64,000 nucleotides of DNA. Origin: Neckera pumila. Its lineage: Eukaryota; Streptophyta; Bryopsida; Hypnales; Neckeraceae. The number at the start of each line of letters is the position of its first letter. The stretch's first letter is position 1. The stretch spans positions 44,839,282 to 44,903,281 of the forward strand of contig OZ018409.1 of NCBI GenBank assembly GCA_963969595.1, given 5' to 3'. A program made the position numbers and the translations under genes. Shown here one piece after another: positions 1 to 12,610 of this stretch. The notes under the pieces are model-generated. The model had not been told where the DNA came from. It saw nothing but the letters and a program-made list of their open reading frames with translations, and did not search any database.

Positions 1-250
1 CTTCACTTCACTTCACTAAGATCGACAAATGCCTGTGCGATCGCTACTCGGGATCACTTCAAAAATAATGAGTGAGACCTGGTTGGCGGAGGAAGATATG
101 GGACAGCACGTTGGGTGAGGTTGCGCTGGAAATTAACGAAACCCTAAGAAAGCGTGAGGGCGAGGACGACGAAGACGAAGACGAAGGAGAACGGCTTTGG
201 GCACATTAGGGATTAGGGGTTTTCAAATTTTAGGGTGACGTAGAGTGTCG
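1..250 (-). promoter_or_regulatory. Possible leader/promoter of a gene leaving the window leftwards
   Basis: This stretch is GC-richer than the intergenic DNA to its right. Read on the minus strand it has a CTTCGT-type pyrimidine-rich run (about 163-187) and an AGGGTTTCG telo-box-like motif (about 136-144), both common in plant 5' leaders. No coding exon can be assigned. A short plus-strand reading from 68 to 118 is too small to count. The gene, if there is one, lies outside the window. Confidence 0.25.
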
Positions 251-744
251 TGTCAACCACGTCACAATCTTGAAGGGGGTTTAGGATTGTGTCACCTATC
301 TACAGCTGTCCAAGATTTCAGAACTGAAATCTAGGATATCTGTAGGTAGGTGATGTTATTAGAGCCAGTTGCCATTAGGGGTAGTCACAGCTTGTTTGGC
401 AGCATCGTGCAGAATGAAGATTGAGATTTGAGGAGGAAAAGTAGGAGCCAACGGGGAGCCAACTTGGGTGAACAAGCTATGACCACCCTCAAATGGTCGA
501 CCGTTGAGAATGGGTAACGGAGATGGACGGAGGTGCATGGAGGTCAATCCTACGTCGCCACAACTTCAATCTCCATTGTTCACCGCTTGCACACTCCCAA
601 CCTTCACCTCCAAAGGTGGATGTTGAGGGTGAACAAGCTATTGTTTTTTCTTTCTACCTCTCATTGGACATATTGCCCCTTCTAGGCTTTAGAAGTCTAA
701 TAGGGTAATGGCAACAAGTTCTTAAAAGAGAATGTCTCTTTTAG
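251..744. other. Intergenic, nothing recognised
   Basis: No gene, RNA or transposon end was recognised. The phrase GGGTGAACAAGCTAT occurs near 465-480 and again near 628-642, so part of the stretch may be a decayed local duplication. Confidence 0.4.
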
Positions 745-1510
745 GTGCACATACCTTACGCAACTTGAGAAAGAATTGGAATGAAATGTGATGTGATCGA
801 TCAATTGGCCGTACGTCTCAACGTGTCCCTCAAAGTGTCATTAAACCGTCCCCATATTTAACCACTATTACTTGCTTGCTGATTTTTCTACACAAAATAG
901 TGTAATTAGATTGCCCTACACATCTCCTGACAGTCCACACTACAGAAATATTCATTTCTTTTGTACAATGATGCATTCAACTCAAAGCCATGTGTATGAC
1001 ATAGATTTGTGCACCAGTTCAAGACTTGGTTCAGAGAGTGGCATGCACCTCTATAGGGAACAAGCATTGATCCATGAAGTAATTTATCTCAAGCAAGGCA
1101 AGGCAACATCATTGACAAGACAACCTAATTTCACTATTTTGTATAACTTTCTATTCTAAATCCATTTATACAACGATTTAAGAGGCCAAGGGAACTTCCA
1201 CTTTTAAATTTCATAGAAATTACATGTCATATCCAAAAATTCTAATTTTATTTTTACTTGCTAATAGTACAAAAATATTATTTCTAAAGAAATGAACCTC
1301 CAATTCTGCTAAAATTTACTTTAGTCAAGACCACTAAGGTGGAAACGTCCTTGCTTCACCTTAGTGGCCTCGACTACAATAACATTTCATTCATGTATAC
1401 TCGATGTTGGTATGATGTCCTGCAACTATCGACAGGTGGAAAAACTTCTGCTGTAAGCTGGGCACTCCCTGATTAATTAAGACTATTTCGTAATTAGAAA
1501 AGTAATGATT
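745..1510. repeat. Decayed copy of the Em gene's upstream region
   Basis: Positions about 760-830 (CAACTTGAGAAAGAATTGG, then ATGTGATCGATCA) match the region just upstream of the Em start at about 3186-3262. Positions about 1376-1500 (ATTTCATTCAT, GTGGAAAA, TACAAGCTGGG-like, TTTCGTAATTAGA) match 3316-3445 in the same order. No Em exon is found here, so only upstream DNA was duplicated or has survived. The AT-rich segment about 1205-1320 is also found at about 22672-22800. Confidence 0.6.
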
Positions 1511-2343
1511 CACTGATATATTCTGAAAACAATATTACCAGTGCAAATTCGTTGTTTTCTATGGAGATAGGAAGGTGCTTTACAACTTTTTGCTTTTGAT
1601 TAGTTCAACATTTTAATGTTAAATTCATTCACATGTAACAGACTACAAGAAAAGAACAGTTTTCTTACGTTTTCTAGCAGCGATTTGTAACATGAAAAAG
1701 CAACGCTTGATGTATAGTGTACATGTATCCGCAATATGCACTGTCAACAATGGACACAACTTGAGAATTTTTTCAGACTATCGCAGCTACAATAGGTCCA
1801 ATCATTTTACTCCGTGTACGAAGGGTAATTTGCACTGGTGCACATTCAAAAGAAAACTTACTGAACGTACTTTAATATTCAGTGCAATTTCCCCAAACTT
1901 GCATATCAAGGATGTCAAAAATTGATAAAACTGAATAGCTTTTACATTATCCAAAACGGACAGGCTCGCATACAAATCGAGCCGAAAGCTACAACAGTTT
2001 CCAACTTTGAGCAGATAATTATCATAAATGTTTCAAAGAACGCCAATTGATGATTCCACGTACTACAATGTACGACGTTGGCAAATCTAACAGCATAACA
2101 TGTCGCACAGAACTTTTACAACAAGGAAAATATACTGTATATATACTCAGTTGTACATAAAACCAAAGAGGCGCAAACAAAGGTCTCACATACGTACTAC
2201 GTGCATATCAAACGCACTGTCCACTGCAAAACACGATCGATGTCAACATTTACATCTCCAACTGGAGAAAACATCTTGCATCCTGCCCTATGCAAATATG
2301 TACTAACAAATTAAAGTGTATCACAGTTGGATGCAAGTTCTAT
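1511..2343. other. Intergenic; includes the 3' flank of the Em gene
   Basis: This is AT-rich DNA with no gene recognised. The part nearest 2343 must contain the Em 3' UTR, because that gene is on the minus strand and its stop codon is at 2346-2344. Confidence 0.4.
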
Positions 2344-3100
2344 TTAAGTAGTGAACTTCGATTCGTCGATCGGATGACCAGCAGCTTCCGCAGCCTCACC
2401 ACCAGACATGTCATTGGTAGCAGAGCCACCCTTCTTGCCCATCTCCGAGTAGCCCTCGGTCCCCAGCTGCTCAGCACGAGTCTGACCGCCCTTGCTCCGC
2501 CCTGCAATAATAGCACATGCATCAATCGTACTTCACAGTGAGACTTCTTCAATGTCCATTACTATGCACACACAATGGCACGAAACTAACTTCGTAACTG
2601 TCACAATCGACACTTTTGCAAGGCAGGGAAGAGATCCAGACAGACAGCCACAGAAATCCAAAAAAATTGTTAGCAGTACGTATCGATTACTTTCACACAT
2701 GCAGTGGCAACCTCGTAGAACTGACACTGAGATCGAATACCGAGTGCATTCTCAAATTCCACTCCATGGAATCGGTGACAGAACAGAAGCTGCGATTGGA
2801 GGAAAAGATATCACACAGGGCTGAGAAAAACGTACCATGATTGGACAAGCTCATCTAGCTTTAGACCATCTAGATCGGACCCACATTCTCATTCCAATTC
2901 TCACAACCACATCCTAATAAGAATGACGATAATTGCTTCAAGAAACACAAGGGATTTTGACTTTGAAGGACTGCACGGTAATTCAGTAACATACCCTCAG
3001 CCAGATGCTGCTGCGCTTCCACGCTCAAGCCGCCCGTTCCTCCAGGCACCACAGTCTCGCCTGCTGCAGCCCGAGCGTCCAAGTCCTTCTTTCCAGACAT
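2344..3100 (-). CDS. Em-type (group 1) LEA protein, two exons
   Basis: Group 1 late-embryogenesis-abundant (Em, LEA_5) protein: a small, very hydrophilic, disordered protein that protects cells during desiccation in seeds or spores. Exon 1 is 3100-2995 and exon 2 is 2501-2344, giving 87 residues. The intron (2994-2502) begins GTATGT and ends GCAG, and the split Gly36 codon is restored. The protein starts [16 protein letters not shown], continues [16 protein letters not shown], and carries one copy of the family's 20-residue motif at about 40-61 ([20 protein letters not shown]). It ends DESKFTT. Length and motif order are normal for single-motif Em proteins. The start is the ATG that opens MSGKK; an upstream in-frame ATG is not family-like. 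Em genes are usually under ABA and seed-type control, and RY-like CATGCA motifs lie upstream. It looks intact. Confidence 0.95.
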
Positions 3101-3600
3101 GGTGATGGAATGTAAGCTTAGTGACGGTAGAACACTAGAAAGCAAGCTATGCTTCCGTCAACAACGAAGAAATAAGCGTGACATGCAACTTGTTGAAATG
3201 TTGGAATGGAATGTGAATTGTGATCGATCAGCTAGCTGCCTCGCTCGATCTTTATAGTTGGTGGGTGCCGTGCTTGAATTGATACTTAGTCGCCTTCAGT
3301 TGACGATCGACATTAGTATTTCATTCATCCATACTAGGCATTGAAGCATACTTTACCGGCAGGCCAGCACCGGCCATCTCCACAGTGGAAAAGCTTCGGC
3401 TACAAGCTGGGTACTGCCGTTTCGTAATTAGACAACTGGTTTAGTCCGGCTCTTCCCACTTGTCATGCACGAGGAACCGCACGTTTGGGCCGAACGGGTT
3501 TCGTAATTGCGCCGCATTCTGATTTTGAAGTGCATGTTAATGTTTGGTTGCTTTGGCCATGTGAAAGCCATTTGTCGGGCTGCATTGCTCGGATGGTCGA
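3101..3600 (-). promoter_or_regulatory. Em promoter and 5' leader
   Basis: On the minus strand a CTATAAAG box lies at about 3251-3258, which implies transcription starts near 3220-3230 and a leader of about 120 nt. CATGCA (RY-type core, recognised by B3 factors of the ABI3/FUS3 group) occurs at about 3182 and 3464. A CACGT core is present near 3478. The motifs are seen directly; the regulation is inferred from how Em genes usually behave. Confidence 0.5.
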
Positions 3601-3637
3601 CACACTTGGCAGCTAGGAGACGGTAATTTGGAGCGTA

Positions 3638-4559
3638 TTAACCCCTAAAGTCCCAAGGCCACTTTTGTGTCAAAAACCACTCAAAACTGTCATTTTGGCT
3701 GCGTTCACTCAAGAACACAAAAAAACATTTTTTTTTAAATCTAATCATAGGATCTTGTACTTCACTTGTCAAAGATCATGTGGTAAAAATTTCATGAAGT
3801 TTGACCGTATAGATTGGAAGATATTAGCATTCAAAGTTGAAAAAGAAAGTTTTTTTGAACACGGACCTGCAATTTTAGATGCCTTTGACCGCCATTTGTG
3901 AAATTTTTTGCTACAAACTTTGAATTTAGAATTTTTTATGTTGAAGATGTAAGTTGAAAGTCTACAAAAAAAATTTCAAAAAAAAATACTTGATTTTCAT
4001 TCTTTAAAAAATTATAGTAGAAGTAGGTCCAAGATTGAAAAAAAAACTAAATTGTTAATAGCTCTTAGATGGGATTGAAATACAATAATCCCAATGGTGA
4101 GATTGTTTTAGCAAGCAAATACAACATTATTAAAACAAAATTGTAAGAAATTGTGAAAATTGCATTAAAAAATGAATCCTACAAGTTATTTTTTCAAAAA
4201 GATGCTTAGATTGCCCAAAAAACAAGATTGTCCATAACTTGCTCATTATTAGTCCAAATAAAATGAATCAAAGCTTCACATGTAGACAAAAATATGTAGT
4301 TTCAAAGAAAAAAAATTAAAATTTATTTTGACTTTTTGCAAAAAAAATTGTGCTACCCGCCAAATTCAGTTTGAGGCTTTTTGTGGTATAACTTTTGCTA
4401 CCGGGCACCAATTGAAATGAAAATTATATTTCCACAAAGCTAATCAATTTTTCTATCTTATGGAAAAGTTTTTAAAAGTTTCACTAAAAATTGAGCCTGT
4501 AGGTACGTGCCCGAAATTTGATTTGTCCCCCGAGGGGACACTGGGACTTTAGGGGTTAA
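3638..4559. mobile_element. TTAA-flanked piggyBac-like element, family A (copy A1)
   Basis: The element 3642-4555 (914 bp) lies between two TTAA copies. Its ends are inverted: CCCCTAAAGTCCCA on the left and TGGGACTTTAGGGG on the right. It has no transposase ORF and so is non-autonomous. Just inside the right end is a 15-bp hairpin GTCCCCCGAGGGGAC (4525-4539), shared with copies A3 and A4. TTAA target duplication plus CCC-type ends are the diagnostic features of the piggyBac superfamily. Confidence 0.8.
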
Positions 4560-4575
4560 ATAATTTCAGGAGAGT

Positions 4576-4828
4576 AAGATTATGGACCAGGGAGAACTGA
4601 CCCCTGTATTGTCCAAGTTTTATCCTTGCAAAAGACACTGAAATTCTTTATTTGCCACATTTGATCAAAATTTGCAATTTCTGAATTCATATTTGCAATC
4701 AGAGGCCCCAAATTAGTTAAGAGATGTGAAGAAATACAAAATTTAAGCGGCACAAAATAGGGGGCAGTTTTTACATTTACCCTTTGATAGGGCAATAGAG
4801 GGGTCAATCCTCCCCTGGCAAGATTATG
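4576..4828. mobile_element. Mutator-like MITE with a perfect 9-bp target duplication
   Basis: The element 4585-4819 (235 bp) is flanked by identical 9-bp repeats AAGATTATG (4576-4584 and 4820-4828). Its ends are inverted: GACCAGGGAGAACTGACCCC versus GGGGTCAATCCTCCCCTGG. A 9-bp duplication points to a MULE. A second copy is at 36180-36416, and a diverged piece lies near 16320-16500. Confidence 0.8.
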
Positions 4829-6666
4829 CAACTGGAGTACAGTACAGTGCCTTACCAAAAGTTTTTGTACTCTCTTTTTCTTTTCATACAAACACCTCCA
4901 TTTTCCAATGTTATTTTTCACAATTTTGATGCAATTCTTATATGATTGCATTCCTGTGTAGTTGCAATCATGCATACCAAATTTCAATTTAAAACAAGCA
5001 AAAATCCATTATTGGTGAATTTTTTCATTTCATTTTCATGGTTTTACAAGATAGTTTATTTGAAAACATTGAAATGAATTTTTTAAATTTGATTGCGGAT
5101 ACATGTAAGGAACATTTATACACACATCTTCCCAACCTTCAGCAAGCATCCTCTAAAATGTTCCACAATTCTTTCTAGGAAGAATTCAATGTAAGGTGTC
5201 ATATGACCAAACTTTGTGAAATAGATATCTTTATATTTTTGCTAGTTTTTGCTATTTCACCCTCACACTATAACTAATTTTGTACATTTGAACATGATGG
5301 TACAATTACCTTGCCAAATTCTACTTACAATAAAAAAAATAATCTATTTTCCCAAATTAGGACTTTGCCACCCCAACATTGAAATCTCTATAGAGAACTG
5401 TGAAACTTTTTGGAGATGCTTGTTGAAGGAAACATGTGAGTATGGATGTTCATTATCATTTTTTTTAATAAATGATCACGTAAAATCATAAAAATAAAAT
5501 AAAAAAACTCACCAGAAAATGGAGTTTTGCTTTTTTGCAGTTGAAATTTGGCATACAAGATCGATACTATAGAGGAATGCAGTGATGCAAGAATTACATC
5601 AAAATTTTAGAAAATTCCATTTGAAAATAGAAGTGTTTGTATAGAAAACAACTATTTCTTGGCGTAGCAAGATTTCCATCATCACATGCTTCATATGTAA
5701 CTCCCATGACGTAGATACATGGCTCCATGTACTACTTAAATGCAATCAACAACTTATTCATGCACTCAAAACTAGAAGACATAACAAAGCAGTATGGGAA
5801 CTGAGAAAGCTAATATTATCCATCGAAAAAACTAGAAACTACATTCTCATGAATGCAGGAACATTCAACAACAACCCACAAGAAAATATAGTCCCTATGG
5901 CTTCTACCTTGCTCTTGCATAAGACAAAGATGTCACTGCAACGCTAGATTTAAACCGGATATCCTCTGTGTTAATGGATTCTCCTATCACAACAACCCAC
6001 CAACTAACCCACACAATAATCTCACAATACAATTCATCAAATTCACATACTCTAATGATAGATTCTCACAAATAACAATGACTAATAAAATTTAAAAATA
6101 CCAACCACTGATAAATAGTGTCATTGCCCAAAGATGGAAAGTAGACCCACTAATTATAATTACAGCAGGAGCTAGAGGTACAATACATGCCCCATCAATG
6201 AAACTCCTTAAAACCAAACTCAAATTATCCGAAACCGCTTTGAAACACACTTTTAAAGCAATCAATATCATTGACATACAATATGCTGGTTCAATCATAT
6301 TATATAAAAGAAAAAATAGAAAACAACCAACCACTTCCAAGAGAATAAAGAATATATAAAACACAACAACAACCACCTTAATCTTCTATCTGGTTTGCCC
6401 AACAACCTTAATCTTGGTTATTTTTTTTTGGTTAGTGATACTAGTGTCTATTCTCGAAAAGGGAGAGTAATTTTGCATCAATGGCCTTTGATCCAATGAA
6501 CATTGGCTCATTGTCATTACAAACAGACACTTTATACATGCGAGCCTTCTTTGAAGACTAGAGTTTCTATCTATCTATAGGAACAAAAAGGCAATTTTAG
6601 AACTTTTGGTAAGGCATTGTACAATACGTTTCAATAGAAGCCATTGATTGAAAATGAAAATTAAGG
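4829..6666. other. AT-rich intergenic, nothing recognised
   Basis: No gene or clear repeat end was found. Short readings on both strands lack any family resemblance. Confidence 0.4.
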
Positions 6667-6667
6667 T

Positions 6668-6955
6668 AGTCATTAGAAGAGATTTGAGGCCTCCAAGAGC
6701 CCACGAGTTATCCTGCGTTCCCGCAGCATTCCCAAGCTGTGGAATGCAGGAAAGCTGTTGCGCTGATGTGGTCGAGAGAGTGCCACATCATTTTTGAAAA
6801 AAAAAAAAAGAATGCCTAAAATGATATTTAGAACATATATATATTTTTTTTTTTTTTTATAAAATTCCGACAGCCCATACCAGCTGTTTTTAGATTTGGC
6901 CAGATTAGGGAACGGGCCTGAAATGGCCCTCCAATGCCCTCCAATCTCTTCTAAT
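6668..6955. mobile_element. MITE of the ATTAGA...TCTAAT family
   Basis: The ends are inverted, ATTAGAAGAGATTTGAGG and CAATCTCTTCTAAT. Inside are TTCCCGCAG and a gcgctgatgtgg block shared with the copy at 33429-33697. No target duplication could be recognised, so the superfamily is open. Confidence 0.55.
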
Positions 6956-7105
6956 GCTCCTCCAAAAGGGACCATTTAAGTACTAATTGCCTTTTGAGGG
7001 ATTCTAAACGCCTTGAGATAATTTTTAGTAAATTTTTATAGAAAGAAAAATAGAATTAGCATTTAACCCATAGTATTTTATGATTGCAAAAAATATATCT
7101 AGGGA

Positions 7106-7372
7106 TGCATTAGAAAAAAAAGCAGCCCTCCGGAGGGCTATTCCAGATTGACATGGCCAAGCTATTTCAAGCTTGCCCTGCAATCTTGAAATGGTTGCTT
7201 GTGAGCAGTCACCATAGCTGACTGCTCGCCGAAACAGTCCACTTTCGTACTTTTTTGAATTTATTGAATTGTTTTTTGTTTGTTTTTTCTTTTTTTTTTC
7301 TTTTTAAAAAAAATTTATTTGCAATTCGCAATTCACAATTTCAGGATCCCCCGGAGGACTCATCTCTTCTCT
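7106..7372. mobile_element. MITE of the ATTAGA...TCTAAT family, second subtype
   Basis: It starts ATTAGAAAAAAAAGCAGCCC and ends TCTTCTCTAAT. The interior block CCAGATTGACATGGCCAA and the CTGACTGCTCGCCGA block are shared with the copy at 13698-14033. Confidence 0.55.
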
Positions 7373-7385
7373 AATGACTAATGAC

Positions 7386-8400
7386 TACTCGCAGTCATAC
7401 TATTGGAGGCCAACACCTTGGGAAAAAAACATGACTACAAAATATGACTGCTAGTCGTTTTTTGGCCTTATACTTCACAGGCGTATACTATATGCCTACT
7501 GGGAATACCAAAGTATTTTATAGGGAACAACAGGGAACATGTTTGGACAACAGAGAATGCCAAGTTATATTTGCCAGTCATACTTTTGCTCCAGTCATAT
7601 TTTGCAATCATATATCTATAGTAGTGACATTTTTTTTCTTTTGAGCAACCTAAGGGAAATTTGGGTGGGTAATCATATTTTTGCAATCATATTTTACAGT
7701 CATTTCTCCATGGTAGTGACATTTTTTTTTATTTTGAAGCAATTAAAGGGAAACTTGGGCAGGCATCATATTTTTGCCTTAATCATATTTGCAGTCATAT
7801 TTTGTAGTTACATTTTTTTGGTAGTAAATTTTTTTCTTTTTGTGCAGTCCAAGGAAAAGGTAGGCAACCTAAAGTGGCCCTCTTGTATTCTTTCAAGTAT
7901 GAGTGTGACTTTAATTCATGGATTGCCTATCAAAAAAAAATATGTTTTATTGTATGATGTGTCCATTATAGAATTGGCGTCTAATAATTTGGGGCACTGG
8001 CACATGCTTATATTTTAATTAATTAATTAAGAAAATTTAGGCAACCTGAGGAAATTTTGGGTGGGAAACATATTTGAAGAGTGCCAGTCATATTTTTGCC
8101 TTAGTCATACTTTGCAGTCATATTCTTTTGTCAGTCATCTACTATAGTCACATTTTTTTGGTTGTCATTTTTTTTTTCTTTTTGAGTAGCCCTAGGAATT
8201 ATAGGTGACCAATCTAAAATGCACCTCTTGTATTTTGGCCATAGGAGTCATTCCTTTCGGTGTAAGTGTGACTTTCATGTCTATTAAACAAACATTATTT
8301 TTTTTGTATATTGTGTCTGTTATAAAACTAGCGTCAAATAATTTGCAAAGACACATGTTTCTATTTTTATTAATATATTTAAAATTTTCATAGGACTTAG
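7386..8400. repeat. AGTCAT-motif repeat array with a ~340-bp duplication
   Basis: AGTCATATTTT and close variants recur about every 20-60 bp, together with GTAGTGACATTTTTTT and GCAACCTAAGGGAAATTTGGG blocks. The segment about 7690-8035 is repeated as about 8040-8400 (CCTCTTGTATT, AGTGTGACTTT, GTCNAATAATTTG in the same order). This resembles the subterminal repeats of CACTA-type elements, but no ends were identified. Open readings over this region are by-products of the repeat. Confidence 0.6.
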
Positions 8401-10123
8401 AAGGAAAGTAGAGAAGAATAAAGCAATTAACAGCAAGAGATAATTTTAATTTTTTTGTAGGATTTAGGGAGAAACTAGAGAAAAATTAAAGCCTATGAAC
8501 AAATTGCAATACCAAGACAAGACCAAGCCTAAAAACCCAAGTTGGAAACCGGGCTTGCCTTAACCCATTACTGGAACTTGCCATGAGGCTGATTGATTTT
8601 GATGGATGATACAAAGTGAAAGCCAATTAGATTGATTGATACAAAGTGAAATCTAATGCTCTTAAACTAGTGATGTAGATTGAAGGTTGTGGAGTTTAGA
8701 AAAACACTTGAAGCTTGAAAAAACTCTAATCTAAGGAGGAGAACAAGGAGTGAGAAAAATCCACATCCAGGTGGCCATGGAGCAAGAGTAAGTGAGGAGT
8801 GCGATTTGTACTTAGATTCAAAGAGTTTGAAGTAGAAGTACAAGTTCCAAGTTGCCATTTGAAGCTCTGGGCATAGTTAAAAGACTAATTTGATCCCTTG
8901 TAGAGGTTTGACTATATATTATTCAAAAAAAATTGTTGATTATAACACGCATAGTTGACCAAATGGAAGTATATACTTAGTTAGCACTTATGAAGCTTAT
9001 GTCATTACAATTGTTTGATTCCTAGAATAATTAGAAACTAATTAGTAGACGTTATAGAAGTCAAAGATTGCAATACTAAAATATCCCAAAAAAAAGAGGA
9101 AAAAGAGAAAAAAATATAGAAAATAATTTTAAGAAAGTCAAGAGGGGGAAGTAGAAAGAAATAGAAGAATAAGATCATACATAGAATTTATACAACTTGT
9201 TGTAAAAGTTGTCATTTAAATTGTCTATACAAAGACACCAAAAACGCAACAAAAATGGATCAATGCAAAGCCTCGAGATACAATTATAATTTCAATATAA
9301 GTGTTGGAGAATGGGATGTGGTGGAAACAAATTCCAAGGCATGTCCTTAAATTTGACACTTTGTTATTTCTCTTCTCATAGAAACCATAGTTACGTTAGA
9401 AATTAAAGGTTACACTTCTAAAAATTTACTAAAATCCAACTTTGAATTCAAGATCACTTAGATAATTCTTTCTAGAGGTTTTCAATAACATATCACAATT
9501 TTAAAAATAGGTAAAAATCAAGGAAGATAGAACACAATGAAATTTGGTAGTCAAAAGTGTTAGTTTTGGATGATAAATAAAAAATTCATCCAATTCAAAC
9601 TAGATAGGAACTTTAAAAATTTAGGTGACATTTAGAATCTACTCTTGAAAGGAAAAAATGTTTTAGACTTATAGGCTGCTCCTCGGGTTTGTGTCTGCTT
9701 GTGAGGCAAGACCAAAAGAAACTGTGGATAAATTCTTGAAGGATGAATTAGAGATAAAACTTCATCCATCTATAATTTTTGCTTAAAATATCCCATTTCT
9801 CAACTTGGATTTGGAAATCTAGAGTTTGGGCCTAGATTGGCTACAACCATCCAAAACAACTCCAAACCTCTATTTTTACAATTTGTATAACTTTTAGTTA
9901 AGATGTGAACCACTTGTACTTTATTGTTAGAAAATACTTGTTTATTGCTTAGAAAGGCAATTGAACAATCCTTAAATATCCAACTTAGAATTTGAAGCTC
10001 AACAACAAAGAAAATTGTTGTACATGCTTTATCTCAAGGATGAAGATAAAGTGCTCGCATATGTTATGTATTGAAGTTTGTTTCTTTTAAAAAAGGTTCT
10101 TAGCAATGTCATACAAGCCACAT
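8401..10123. other. AT-rich intergenic, nothing recognised
   Basis: No gene or repeat end was supported on either strand. Confidence 0.4.
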
Positions 10124-11016
10124 TTAACCCCTAGAGGCCCAAGGCATTTTTTGGCTCTAAAACCACTGAAAACTGCCATTTCTGTTGCGATCACTCAAGA
10201 AACCAAAAAATAATTTTTTTTAGAATCTAACCACTGGGTCTTATACTTCACTTGTCTTAGATCATGTGGTAAAGAATTCATGAAGTTTGACCATACAGAT
10301 TAGAAGATATTAGCATTTGAAGTTGGAAAAAGAAGTTTTTTTGAACTGTAGCTTGCAATTTTAGATGACTTTGACGGACATTTGTAGATTTTTTGGCACT
10401 ACACACCATTTGGTTAAAAAGTTTTATGTTGAACATTTAAGTTGAGAGTCGAGGAATTTTTTTTCAAAATGTCAAAACTTGATTTTCACATATAAAAAAA
10501 TTGTTAAGTAGAAGTAGGTCCAAAATTGAATGAAATACTAAATCATTAATAGCTCTCAGGTGGAATTAAAACACCATAATCCCAATCATGGGATTTTTCT
10601 TGCAAACAAACTTAACCTTTAAAAAAAAAAAAAAAATTTAAATTTGATCAAAAATGAATTCTATAAGTTGTTTTTTAAAAAGATGCTTAGATTGTATATA
10701 ACTTTTTCATTTTGAGTCCAAATAGAATGAACTAAAGCTTCAAATGTAGACAAAAACATGATCTAGAGAAGAAAAAATTAAAAAAACAACTTTTTTATCA
10801 GTTTCTTTTTTTTGCCCGGTGAGTTGTTTTATTGCCTTTGGGTGGCATAATGTTTGCTCCCGGGCACCAATTGAAAAAAAATTATATTCTTAGAAAGATA
10901 ATGTGATTCTCTATCTTCAAAAAAAATTCAAAAAATTAGGCCAAAATTTCAGGTCACACGAGCCTGCCCAAAATTCCAAATGTCACCCAAAGGGCCTTTG
11001 GGCCTTTAGGGGTTAA
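10124..11016. mobile_element. TTAA-flanked element, family A (copy A2)
   Basis: The element 10128-11012 (885 bp) lies between TTAA copies. Its ends are CCCCTAGAGGCCCAAGG and CTTTGGGCCTTTAGGGG. The interior is alignable by eye with A1 (CTTATACTTCACTTGTCTTAGATC, read in pieces, and CACCAATTGAAA). It is non-coding. Confidence 0.78.
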
Positions 11017-11934
11017 AGAGTCTCTATAGGTTCTACAAAAGTTACAGAATTATTCATATGAAGATTGAGGCTGACCATGGGCACGTGCACACTTGTATTG
11101 CAATTAAAAAAATGGTTGTTTGGATGTTCTTACAAGGTTATAGACTATAAAAGCATAATCCCTTTTTTGCTTCAAAGATGCTTTCAAATAGTGCCTCTAT
11201 CAAATACTTTTGCTCCTGCACACTTTGTGCACGGAGGTAGATGCTTTAACAGATGCATGGCATCTATTTACATTTTTTTTGCCATAACTATAGGTGCTTA
11301 AGGCCTTGTAGCTTTCCTTCATAAATTTTGTGGAGTTCTACTCTCGGGTACACAATTCTCATAGTCTCAAATTATATGGCCTTGATTATAATCACTTATA
11401 ATGCATTTTCGTCCAATCTCAAGGCATTTAATTTGTTTTTAATCTAAAAAAATTCTTGTAGCCTTTTCAAAAAGAAATCCAAAAATGTAATTATACACAT
11501 GAAATGAATGTTTTCTGAGGACAATAATAGCATTATAAACCAAATTATATGAATTATTTCAATACACGTACTATGGGATAAGATATCCAACTTTTAGGCT
11601 TTTAGTAAAAAAATAATTTTAATTGGAGGGAATTTCTTTTGTGGAGTTTTAAAAACTATGTTTAAGTGTTCCAGTTCTTTATATATATTGTAATTTTTTG
11701 TAACATGTATGTAACCCAACATTTCCTATATTTAATTTTTTTTAATTTGGTCTTCACCTTATTGTTAGGTCTTTTTAATTTGATATAGTTTCTACAAAAG
11801 TCGTCCTCTAAGCCGTTTTAATACCAATGACCCATGTGTCTGATACATGAGTTGCATACCCGGGATTTTAGTATCAGTATATGTATTCACTTTGGATCAA
11901 ATTTGGTTGTTAAAAAAGCTTAGTTGCTTAGTAT
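11017..11934. other. AT-rich intergenic, nothing recognised
   Basis: No supported feature was found. A 78-residue reading at 11065-11301 has no family resemblance. Confidence 0.4.
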
Positions 11935-12060
11935 AGTCATATTTGGTCAGTCTCATGACTAGAATGAATCATGTGCATGACTAGGACAAGTTATATGACT
12001 AGAGCAAGTCATGTACATGACTAGGGCAAGTTATATGACTAGGGTTTTAAAACCTAGCCA
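11935..12060. repeat. Tandem ATGACTAG repeats
   Basis: About four units of roughly 26-30 bp with the core CATGACTAG...CAAGT occur between 11950 and 12045. The ATGACT core recurs at 13010-13600 and in the 7.4-8.4 kb array. Confidence 0.65.
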
Positions 12061-12065
12061 CCGTT

Positions 12066-12610
12066 TTTGTGAAGGCACTTCCTCAAAGTGCAATATTTGG
12101 GTATTTTAGTCTTTTCTTCTTTATTTCTTGTTGCCTCTTCATTTTTGTTTCTTGTTGCCTTTTAGCTCTTGTTTTTTTATTGCCTCTTATTTCTTGTTTC
12201 TTGTTAATACCTTTTAGATCTTTCTTCTTGTTGCTTCTTAGTTCTTGCTCCTTGCTTTTAATTTTCTCTTGTTGCCTCTTAGTTCTTGTTCTTTGCTTTT
12301 AGTTTCCTCTTGTTACCTCTTAGTTCTTAGTTTTTATTTCCTGTTTTCTCTTGTTGCTTTTTTAGTTCTTGTTTCTAATCTCTTGTTGTTGCATCTTAAT
12401 TTATGCTTCTTATTGCTTCTAGTTGCATCTTAGTTCTTGCTTTTTCTTCTTATTTGTTGCATTTTCTTGCATCTTAACTTGTGTTTCTTGTTGCTTCTTG
12501 TTGCATCTTAGTTCTTGCTTCTTTTTGCTTTTTGTTGTATCTTGTTGCATCTTACCTCTTGCTTGTTGTTACCTCTAAGTATTTGCTACCTTTTGCTTCT
12601 TGTTCCCACC
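12066..12610. repeat. Pyrimidine-rich minisatellite (TTGTTGCCTCTTAGTTCTTG type)
   Basis: Imperfect units of about 20-25 bp built from CTTGTTGCCTCTTAGTTCTT are repeated more than 15 times. The Leu/Ser/Cys-rich open readings here are products of the repeat and are not genes. Confidence 0.8.

Noticed and set aside
4580..4987. 135-residue minus-strand reading
   Set aside because: It starts beside the Mutator-like MITE and runs through it; no protein family resemblance.
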